DNA of 63,148 bases from Oscillospiraceae bacterium (GTDB lineage Bacteria; Bacillota; Clostridia; Oscillospirales; Acutalibacteraceae), in the NCBI GenBank assembly GCA_031271865.1, contig JAISUW010000016.1:1-63148 (forward strand). The letters run 5' to 3'. Shown piece by piece: positions 35,227 to 41,707 of the stretch. The number at the start of each line of letters is the position of its first letter. Position 1 is the stretch's first letter. A model generated the notes under the pieces. That model was not told where the DNA came from. It searched no databases and saw nothing but the letters and a program-made list of their open reading frames with translations. The translations under genes and the position numbers were made by a program.

Positions 35227-36447
35227 TTAGGGATACAAAGCGGCCTTGCCGCCGCCCTTGCGCGGGCAGAAGAGGCCTGCGTATTCGATGCCGGCGCGGT
35301 TGTCATCTGCGGATTTCGAGCCGAGGGCGGTGCGGGCGCGTTCGTAGGCGGTCAAGAGCTGTTTGGCTTTGGCGGCGTCCGATGCGTTGGCTTTTTCATC
35401 CAATGGCAGGAACTCGGCATAGACGGTTTTCATTGCTTTGGCAGCAGCGTCCCATTTCTGAATGGTCATCAGTTGACCTTGCCAATGGAAAGGCTGCTGA
35501 AGTATCATCAGCTCCCAAACGCCGTCGCCTTCCAAATCCATGGGATAAGCGTCATAAACAGAGGCACGGTCCAACGCGTTTTGATAAACGGAAGCGGGGC
35601 TTTCCGGCGCTTGCTGGTAGTCTGTAATCGCCTCAAAGTTCTTCAGCGTATAGCCGGTGGCAGCGTGCTTGAGCGTATAGGGTCCTTTTGCCCCCTCCAG
35701 CGTAAAACCGGACGTATACGTTTCCGGGTATTGGCGGAAGAGGGCTTTCCCGAAAACGGCGCCGTCAAAGGGAACAATTATAACGGCAGCGTGCGTGTTA
35801 TCCGCCCCTGCATCCTGTGCAAGAGCAAAGACTTCCTCCTTCTTGTCGCCGTTGAAGTCCTTGAAGCCAAACACCGTTTTGCCCAAACGCCCGGTGTCGC
35901 CGACGGTAACGCCCCTGCCGACCAACTGAACCGCAACAGTTCGGCTGCCGTCGTCCGCTGCTTGCACAGACAGCAGGACGGAACAATTCAGGTCGGCAGC
36001 ACTTTCCGCAAACAAATCAAAGGCCTGCAACCAGGTTCCCTGCGGGGCTTGCATGGCAGTTCCTGCGTGGATGGTATAGGCTTCGGTGCCGTTGCCGCCT
36101 ATGGTTTGCAGAAACTCCGGCAGGCGCGCTTTGAGGTAGTCTATAGGCGCGGCGTTCAGCAGGGCAGGGCTTGTCCAGTGAAAGCCGCCGCTACCGGTGG
36201 CTTTCCAGTCGGAAAGGGCTGTCGTATCTGCTGTGTTTGCCGTTTCCGGCGTTTCCGTAACTTCTGCCGCGGAAGCCGTGGGCTTGTCCGCGCGCTCGGG
36301 CAGAAGCGGTTTCCACATCTCGCGCGTGAGGATGGCTGCCGTTATCAGACCGGCCGCCGCCAAAACGACGACGCCGATAATGAGTCCCTGACCCCTCTTC
36401 TGCTTCTTTGTCTTCGCAAAGACACTCGATTTCTTGCTGCTCGCCAC
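35227..36447 (-). CDS. Membrane-anchored extracytoplasmic protein with FG-GAP-like repeats
   Basis: I start at the GTG at 36447, eight bases after AAGGGGAG; a GTG three codons upstream is too close to the same site. The 406 residues comprise a basic N-terminus, one membrane helix (about 19-41, GLIIGVVVLAAAGLITAAIL), a Thr/Glu/Ala linker, and an extracellular part with two calcium-loop-like repeats: FKDFNGDKKEEVFAL and YPMDLEGDGVWELMIL. These D-x-[DN]-G-D type loops occur in FG-GAP/VCBS propellers and in lipoproteins of Clostridia. There are no catalytic residues I can identify. It has its own promoter at 36481 and is followed by argG in the same direction after a 117-base gap. Confidence 0.65.
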   Translation of the reverse strand: MASSKKSSVFAKTKKQKRGQGLIIGVVVLAAAGLITAAILTREMWKPLLPERADKPTASAAEVTETPETANTADTTALSDWKATGSGGFHWTSPALLNAAPIDYLKARLPEFLQTIGGNGTEAYTIHAGTAMQAPQGTWLQAFDLFAESAADLNCSVLLSVQAADDGSRTVAVQLVGRGVTVGDTGRLGKTVFGFKDFNGDKKEEVFALAQDAGADNTHAAVIIVPFDGAVFGKALFRQYPETYTSGFTLEGAKGPYTLKHAATGYTLKNFEAITDYQQAPESPASVYQNALDRASVYDAYPMDLEGDGVWELMILQQPFHWQGQLMTIQKWDAAAKAMKTVYAEFLPLDEKANASDAAKAKQLLTAYERARTALGSKSADDNRAGIEYAGLFCPRKGGGKAALYP

Positions 36448-36480
36448 CGCATTCACTCCCCTTATACCAAGTATGTGTAA

Positions 36481-36509
36481 ATCATAGCATATTTTGGGGA
36501 TATAGTCAA
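36481..36509 (-). promoter_or_regulatory. Sigma-A promoter of the FG-GAP-like gene
   Basis: Minus strand TTGACT (36504-36509), 17 bases, TATGAT (36481-36486). The -35 box overlaps the stop codon of the small ORF at 36506. Confidence 0.75.
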
Positions 36510-36664
36510 GAAAAATTTGACGGCCGCTCTCGAATCCATTGCCGCTCGTGTCTTTGCAAGCCAAAATGGCAAAGCCGCCGCCCATCCTTGCCCAAGGAAA
36601 CGGTGACTAGGTCATTGTTCGAAACGGGCGGTGGGAACCCGCCGACCCGTTGGTACAGCGGCAT
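36506..36664 (-). CDS. Possible 52-aa small protein (or structured RNA)
   Basis: The gap between the GxGYxYP and FG-GAP-like genes holds an ORF from ATG 36664 to TGA 36506. It begins MPLYQRVGGFPPPVSNNDLV and ends RQWIRERPSNFS; it is basic, with no membrane segment. GGGGG lies just before the ATG and a promoter (36683-36711) reads into it. The same stretch can form strong stems (for example GGCGG with CCGCC near 36640), so a small RNA is an equal reading. The next gene's -35 box overlaps its stop. I do not know its function. Confidence 0.4.
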   Translation of the reverse strand: MPLYQRVGGFPPPVSNNDLVTVSLGKDGRRLCHFGLQRHERQWIRERPSNFS

Positions 36665-36682
36665 CGCCCCCTGTGAATACTA

Positions 36683-36711
36683 CATATAGCACACCGTGCA
36701 TGATTTGTCAA
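36683..36711 (-). promoter_or_regulatory. Promoter of the small ORF/RNA at 36506-36664
   Basis: Minus strand TTGACA (36706-36711), 17 bases, TATATG (36683-36688), starting 27 bases after the stop of the GxGYxYP gene. A flanking inverted repeat, CCCCCTGT (36668-36675) with ACAGGGGG (36711-36718), brackets the promoter. Confidence 0.55.
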
Positions 36712-36737
36712 CAGGGGGCATCGCTTTTTCGTTAGCT

Positions 36738-38831
36738 CTACCCCAGCCAATTGTAACTGAACAACTCCCCTATGGAATGCCACGTATTGTTGAGCCAGTT
36801 CCAGATGTCATAGAAGAAGCCGCAGAAGCTGTTCCAAAACGCCTCGCCGGTGCCGGTGGGTGTGGCGTAGATTTCGATGTCTTTGATGACGGCCGGGGAG
36901 GGGTTCTCCGCTATCAGACGCACGTAGCGCGCCCGTTCGTTGCAGAGGCTGCGGTAGACAAAGGCAGCCTCGTTGCCGGATACGATGTCGGCATTTTTCC
37001 AATTGGTGCCGTCGGTGCTGTACTGGAGCCGCCAAGCGGCGGTGTTGCCCGCTCCGGCTTCATAGGCACCGCGGTTCTTCACCACATAGCGGTTAAGCAA
37101 GAATTCCCCGCCGAGGTCCACCGTGAACTGATTGCCCTCCAAGCCGGTCGCGAAAGAGCCGTCAAAGACTTCCGGGGTGTCCGATGTGCCGTTGCGGGCG
37201 ACGTTGTGGGGCTTGCCCAGGCTCTCTTCCATCAGTTCAAAGAGATGGTCGGGGCGCACAAAGACAAAACGGTCCGGGTAGAGTGCCTCCAGTTGGTCGC
37301 GCAGGTCAAGGAAGTCGTTGATATTGCACTCCCACACATTGCCCTGCGCCATGAAGAACTGCGGGCGGTCAAAGAGGACGGTGCGCTCGGCGGCGGCGGA
37401 GAGGCGTTTGAGCATATTGGCGTTGCCCGTGTCGTAGCTCATGGAGCCGAACGATGCCAAGTTGTCGGACCCGAACCACATAATCGGCGTATTGCCGTTG
37501 ACGAAGCGGCGCTGCAAGGGTCCGGTCTCAAACTGCGAGGTCATTCCCAAAAGAGAGGGTATGCCCGCCGCAAAGCGCGAAACCTTCAGCGGCGTTGCCC
37601 ATGTCCAAAGGGTCACGATATTGATGCCGCTGCGCTCAAAGTAGTCGTTGGTAATGGCGGCGTATTTGTCTATGATGGAGTTCGAGGACCAGTGCTGCAC
37701 GGTGGAGTAACCCGCCCCCGACGGCCCGCAGATAAGGACGTCGTTCTCCGTGGCTGTGGTGTAGTAGTAGTTCATGATGGACGGTGCCGCGTCCAACAGC
37801 AGCGGGGAGAAAGTCCAGCCAATCGGGATTTCACCGCGGCGCGGGTGGAGCCATAAGTTCGTAGAGCGCAGGTAGTGCTGGTCATATTGGATGTTGTCGC
37901 CGTCGGATATGTTCAGGGACACATAGATTTTGTTGTTCTCCAGCTTCGGCGTGGCGGGGACGGCAGGCTGTTCGATGTTCTCGCGGTAGCCCGACCAGAC
38001 AGTGTAGTTCTCAAAGAAGTCGGAGGCGATGGTCATCACACCGTACTGCGAGGCGAGGGCAACGCCCGCCGGTTCATTCGGCCACCAGCCGGTGTAGTAG
38101 GTGTCTATCGGGGCGGAGTCGTCGAAGAAGAGGCGCAGCATTGCTGCATCTTGTTCGTCCGCGGCGTCGAGCCAGAATACGGCGGCACGGACCGCCACAG
38201 CGAAGTCGCGCAGCTGCGTGTGGTTGTCCGGAATCAGGCCGCAGAGGGTGCGCTTGGTGCAGTCCTGCCAGTAATTGTCATAGAGGTACTGATAGGCGGA
38301 GTATTTGTCCGTGATGGCCGTTTCGTCCCGGAAGTCTTTCAGCACCGGGAAGTTGTAGGGCGCGGCGGTCAGGATGTCCGCCTGCGCCGGTGTGGCAGGC
38401 AGGGCATTCAGAATCCCGGCGGCGGTGGTGGCGACATTGGCGGTTTCCGGAATGGCTGTGTTCCAGATGATGAGGCCTTCCACGCAGCCGGCGTACTTCT
38501 CCACGGCCTCCAGATACCCGGAGAGGACATTCAGCGTCAGCCCGAGATCCGCTGCCCATTGGTTCGGGCTGCCCGTCCCTTCCCGTCCGTCCAGTTGAAA
38601 GATGCGCGGTTCAGAGCGGTTCACCAGGCCTTGCAGGGCGGAAGCCGTCAAACGCTCGGCGAACGGTCTGCCCTCCACGGAAAATGCATCCAGCGTCGCG
38701 GCCGGGGTCGAAAAGTGCGGGAGCGCTTGCCCCAAAGGCCAGGTATAGCCGCCGTCAACGGCCGCGCCGGAGATGGCACAGGTACCCACAGCCAAAAGTA
38801 CGCCAAGGAGGATGGAAACCAATCGTTTCAC
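36738..38831 (-). CDS. Secreted GxGYxYP-domain protein with discoidin domain
   Basis: The 697-residue protein has a signal peptide (1-24) and belongs to the GxGYxYP family of putative glycoside hydrolases: VYVSLNISDGDNIQYDQHYL-like segment (NISDGDNIQYDQHYLR), PIGWTFSPLLLDAAPSIMNY and ICGPSGAGYSTVQHW, where the eponymous GxGY is present. The catalytic role of the family is not proven. An F5/8 type C (discoidin) domain lies at about 555-665 (DGSFATGLEGNQFTVDLGG, ARYVRLIAENP). A Trp/Phe-rich tail (FFYDIWNWLNNTW) ends the protein. It should act outside the cell on a carbohydrate. GTG start with AAGGGTGAT upstream. A strong promoter at 38884 reads into it, divergent from vapBC. Confidence 0.8.
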   Translation of the reverse strand: MKRLVSILLGVLLAVGTCAISGAAVDGGYTWPLGQALPHFSTPAATLDAFSVEGRPFAERLTASALQGLVNRSEPRIFQLDGREGTGSPNQWAADLGLTLNVLSGYLEAVEKYAGCVEGLIIWNTAIPETANVATTAAGILNALPATPAQADILTAAPYNFPVLKDFRDETAITDKYSAYQYLYDNYWQDCTKRTLCGLIPDNHTQLRDFAVAVRAAVFWLDAADEQDAAMLRLFFDDSAPIDTYYTGWWPNEPAGVALASQYGVMTIASDFFENYTVWSGYRENIEQPAVPATPKLENNKIYVSLNISDGDNIQYDQHYLRSTNLWLHPRRGEIPIGWTFSPLLLDAAPSIMNYYYTTATENDVLICGPSGAGYSTVQHWSSNSIIDKYAAITNDYFERSGINIVTLWTWATPLKVSRFAAGIPSLLGMTSQFETGPLQRRFVNGNTPIMWFGSDNLASFGSMSYDTGNANMLKRLSAAAERTVLFDRPQFFMAQGNVWECNINDFLDLRDQLEALYPDRFVFVRPDHLFELMEESLGKPHNVARNGTSDTPEVFDGSFATGLEGNQFTVDLGGEFLLNRYVVKNRGAYEAGAGNTAAWRLQYSTDGTNWKNADIVSGNEAAFVYRSLCNERARYVRLIAENPSPAVIKDIEIYATPTGTGEAFWNSFCGFFYDIWNWLNNTWHSIGELFSYNWLG

Positions 38832-38883
38832 AAAGAATCACCCTTTTCGGAAATTTCAAGCGAATGCCTCGCCGCTTGCTTCC

Positions 38884-38912
38884 ATTATAACAGATTGTTA
38901 ATGTGATGTAAA
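38884..38912 (-). promoter_or_regulatory. Sigma-A promoter of the GxGYxYP gene
   Basis: Minus strand TTTACA (38907-38912), 17 bases, TATAAT (38884-38889), about 53 bases before the GTG. Confidence 0.75.
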
Positions 38913-38950
38913 GAAAAATTTTATCTTTTCTTCATTTTCTCTGAAATCCA

Positions 38951-38990
38951 TTGACAAAAGCAACGAAATAGTATATACTATTAGTATAGA
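38951..38990 (+). promoter_or_regulatory. vapBC promoter with palindromic operator
   Basis: TTGACA (38951-38956), 17 bases, TATACT (38974-38979). The -10 box lies within the perfect 12-base palindrome TAGTATATACTA (38969-38980), followed by a half site TTAGTATA. VapB antitoxins usually repress their own operon by binding such palindromes. Confidence 0.75.
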
Positions 38991-39008
38991 TTTATAGGAG
39001 GGAATGCC

Positions 39009-39233
39009 ATGGAAAGTGCAAAACTATTCCGCAACGGCGCCTCACAAGCCGTCCGTCTCCCGAAAGACTTCCGCTTGCCCGGCAAAGAGGTCTTTGTACG
39101 GCGGTCGGGGCGAATCTTATACCTGATACCCAAAGGCGACGTGTGGGAGATTGTGGAAGAGGGCATCCGTGAGCTGAACGGGGAATTGCAGATACCGCAC
39201 GACACAAGTCCTGCGCGTGAGGTCGAGCTATGA
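39009..39233 (+). CDS. vapB: VapB-type antitoxin, AbrB fold
   Basis: The 74-residue protein begins MESAKLFRNGASQAVRLPKD, the swapped-hairpin AbrB/MazE DNA-binding pattern typical of VapB, followed by FVRRSGRILYLIPKG. The C-terminal third would wrap around the toxin to block it. Its stop overlaps the toxin's start by ATGA, the usual coupling. It should bind the palindrome in its promoter. Confidence 0.9.
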   Translation: MESAKLFRNGASQAVRLPKDFRLPGKEVFVRRSGRILYLIPKGDVWEIVEEGIRELNGELQIPHDTSPAREVEL

Positions 39234-39631
39234 GGTATATGCTCGATACGAATATGATTTCTTTCTTAGTGCGAGGGAATGCGTCCGTTTTGGAGGCTTT
39301 GAAAGCGCACCGGCAAGACTTTCTGTGCATTTCCGCCTTAACGCTCGCCGAAATTAAGTTCGGTCTGGCAAGGAAAGGCAACCCGGCGCGTTTGTCTGAC
39401 GCTATGGATAAAGTGCTGTCGCCTATAGAAGTACTTCCTTTTGATGCGGATTGCGCTGTTTCTTACGGCGATATTCGTTCTTTCTTGGAGAAAGGCGGTT
39501 CTCCGATTGGAGCGATGGATATGCTGATTGCGGCACACGCCGCACAAACTGACTGCATCCTTGTGACAGACAACACCAAGGCGTTTGCACGTGTCCCGCA
39601 TCTGATGATTGAAAACTGGCTGCAGCGGTAA
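39230..39631 (+). CDS. vapC: VapC-type PIN-domain toxin (ribonuclease)
   Basis: The 133-residue protein has the PIN acidic residues Asp6 (YMLDTN), Glu41 (TLAEIKFG), Asp97 (AMDMLIAA) and Asp114 (LVTDNTKAF), all present, so the toxin is probably active. PIN toxins cut RNA (often initiator tRNA or 23S rRNA) when the antitoxin is degraded. The 133-residue length is normal. No later gene shares the unit; the next promoter is at 39661. Confidence 0.93.
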   Translation: MRYMLDTNMISFLVRGNASVLEALKAHRQDFLCISALTLAEIKFGLARKGNPARLSDAMDKVLSPIEVLPFDADCAVSYGDIRSFLEKGGSPIGAMDMLIAAHAAQTDCILVTDNTKAFARVPHLMIENWLQR

Positions 39632-39660
39632 CAGAATACGGCGCATTGGGGAGAAAAAAC

Positions 39661-39688
39661 TTGCTTTTCCCCGATTTTGTGCTATAAT
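39661..39688 (+). promoter_or_regulatory. Sigma-A promoter of the GPH permease / GH130-mutase operon
   Basis: TTGCTT (39661-39666), 16 bases, TATAAT (39683-39688), 65 bases before the ATG at 39754. Confidence 0.7.
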
Positions 39689-39753
39689 ATAGTAGACGCA
39701 TCAGCGGGACAAGCCGCAGGAAAAAATCAAACGACGAAAGGTTGTTATCCGAA

Positions 39754-41481
39754 ATGGCGAAATCAGCTGTTACCCCGGGAGGCCTACAGACATACACAGG
39801 TTTGGAGCGCAATATGTACATGACCGGGTTGTTCGGTCAGAATGTCATCTACAACATCATTGCGTTCTTCACGTCCTACTACCTCCAGAACATCCTCTTC
39901 ATCCCCATGGGCATCGTCGGCGTGATTCTGGTGGCAGCCCAAGTCTGGGATGCCTTCAATGACCCCATTATGGGCACGATTGTGGACAAGACCCGCACGA
40001 AAATCGGCAAATGCCGCCCCTGGCTCTTGGCTGTCCCGGTGATTAACGGTGTCATCACCATGGTGTGCTTCCTCTCCCCGCAGTACGATGTGGATGCCTC
40101 CGCCGCAAAGAAAGCCCTCGTCATCTGCTTTGCCGCCTTCTTCTACATTGCATGGGGGATGACCTACACCGCAGGGGATATCCCGCTCTGGGGCATCTCC
40201 GCCCTCATGACGGAGGACGAAAAGGACCGGCAGAAGCTCCAAGCCGCCGCCCGCATTGCCGCCGGCATCGGTGCGGGGATTGCCGTCCTTGGATTCCAAC
40301 CGCTGGCGCTGGCGTTCGGGCAGGGTCTGCTTGCCAAGCGCGCCGCCGCATTCGGCATCACGGACCTGAACGACTTTGCCGCACAGGCCAAAGCCGCCGG
40401 CATCAGCGTCAAAGCCCTCGCCGAGCAGCACGGCTGGATGGATTACACGGAGGCCGCCGTGCAAACCGACCGCATGGGATGTATCATTATCGCCCTCATC
40501 CTGACGGTCATCGGTGTCGCCACGTTCCAATTGGCAGGGATTTTCTGTAAGGAGCGCATCAAGCCCTCTGAGAAGAATAACTCCGTCGGCGAGAACTTCA
40601 AGATGATGTGGCGCAACAAACCGTTCCGGCAGCTCCTCCTCTCCGGCATCGTTTCCGCCCCGCGCAACATGACGATGCTGGTCGCTGTTTCCATGGTGAC
40701 GTATTACTTCTCCACCGCCGACCCCGGCTTGGCTACCATGTACTTGGCGCTTCTCGGCGGAGGACTCTTCATCGGTATGTTCGGTGCCACCGCCCTTGTG
40801 CCCCGCCTGCTGGACCGGTTTACGAAGAAGCGTTTGTATAATCTTTCCAATCTGGTGGAAATTGCGCCGAACGTTGCCTTGTTCGTATTCTATCTTATCT
40901 CCCTGAACTTGGAGGGCGGCCTCACGAACATCGTGCTGCTCATCCCGACGATTGTGATGTTCTTCCTCAAGGGCATCTGCTTAGGCATCTTCAACACCTT
41001 GCAGACCGCGATGATTGCCTCCTGCGTGGACTACGAGGACTACACCAACAATGTGCGCCCGGACGCGGTGTTCTTCTCCGGGCAGACCTTCATGGTCAAG
41101 ATCGGCACGGGTATTTCCAATATCCTTTACAGCCTCCTCTGCGCACACTATGCCTTTGAGGGCAGAAACGTCGAAACGCTCAAGGACATGATTGCCGAGC
41201 ACAAAGTCCCCCGCGAACTGATGGAGAAAGGCTCAGAGGCTCTTGTACACACCATGAACAAGTTCGCGGCCGACGGTTCCCTGATCACAGGCACGCTGAC
41301 CGCCGGGCAGCTGTTCAACTTTTTCACGCTGATGTTCTTTGCGGTCTCCATCCTGCCCGCCATCGGCAATGTCTTGGCGGTTCTCCCGACATGGAACTGG
41401 GCTTTGGATGATGCGGAATATGCCTCCATTCTGGAGAAGCTCCAAGCCCGGCGGAGGGAAATCCCCTGTAATTCCGACTGA
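39754..41481 (+). CDS. GPH-family sugar:cation symporter
   Basis: The 575-residue MFS protein begins at the ATG at 39754 (GAAAGG upstream; a TTG 12 bases earlier sits on the ribosome site itself). Family marks: AAQVWDAFNDPIMGTIVDKTRTKIGKCRPW (quoted here in two parts: AAQVWDAFNDPIMGTIVDKT, then RTKIGKCRPW), and CVDYEDYTNNVRPDAVFFSG in the second half. GPH symporters bring in glycosides, pentosides or hexuronides with Na+ or H+. A long loop (about 190-240) separates helices 6 and 7. The operon partner is the GH130-mutase fusion, so the likely cargo is a beta-mannosyl disaccharide such as mannosyl-glucose; this is inference from context. Confidence 0.85.
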   Translation: MAKSAVTPGGLQTYTGLERNMYMTGLFGQNVIYNIIAFFTSYYLQNILFIPMGIVGVILVAAQVWDAFNDPIMGTIVDKTRTKIGKCRPWLLAVPVINGVITMVCFLSPQYDVDASAAKKALVICFAAFFYIAWGMTYTAGDIPLWGISALMTEDEKDRQKLQAAARIAAGIGAGIAVLGFQPLALAFGQGLLAKRAAAFGITDLNDFAAQAKAAGISVKALAEQHGWMDYTEAAVQTDRMGCIIIALILTVIGVATFQLAGIFCKERIKPSEKNNSVGENFKMMWRNKPFRQLLLSGIVSAPRNMTMLVAVSMVTYYFSTADPGLATMYLALLGGGLFIGMFGATALVPRLLDRFTKKRLYNLSNLVEIAPNVALFVFYLISLNLEGGLTNIVLLIPTIVMFFLKGICLGIFNTLQTAMIASCVDYEDYTNNVRPDAVFFSGQTFMVKIGTGISNILYSLLCAHYAFEGRNVETLKDMIAEHKVPRELMEKGSEALVHTMNKFAADGSLITGTLTAGQLFNFFTLMFFAVSILPAIGNVLAVLPTWNWALDDAEYASILEKLQARRREIPCNSD

Positions 41482-41492
41482 ATTGAGGAGGT

Positions 41493-41669
41493 ATGACCGA
41501 GGACTGCGTCATCGACACGTATATACTGCAAGATACGTTTTACGCGAATACGGGGCATTATATAGATAAGGATTCTGTCCCGGTGCATATCTTTCCCGAT
41601 TTGAATATCCAAATGGACAAACTCTTCCCGCCGGAAGACGAAACGGAGGCCGCAAACCGGTTACTGTGA
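41493..41669 (+). CDS. Conserved-looking 58-aa small protein
   Basis: This small ORF fills the gap between the permease and the GH130-mutase genes and is co-directional with both. It starts MTEDCVIDTYILQDTFYANT and ends ETEAANRLL; it is acidic with no membrane segment. AGGAGGT directly abuts the ATG, an unusually short spacing, so initiation may depend on coupling with the permease stop 12 bases upstream. I do not recognise it. Its place in the operon suggests an accessory or regulatory role in disaccharide use. Confidence 0.5.
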   Translation: MTEDCVIDTYILQDTFYANTGHYIDKDSVPVHIFPDLNIQMDKLFPPEDETEAANRLL

Positions 41670-41707
41670 ACTGTTAAGTGTGAACTGAGGAAAGGAAACC
41701 CATCGCC

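Noticed and set aside
36590-36670. Riboswitch or T-box in the 36.6 kb gap
   Set aside because: Stems are present, but I found no conserved core of a T-box, cobalamin, TPP, SAM or guanidine class on either strand. Kept only as a small ORF or RNA of unknown type.
36696-37856. 386-residue plus-strand ORF
   Set aside because: It is antisense to the GxGYxYP gene, with no ribosome site or family signature.
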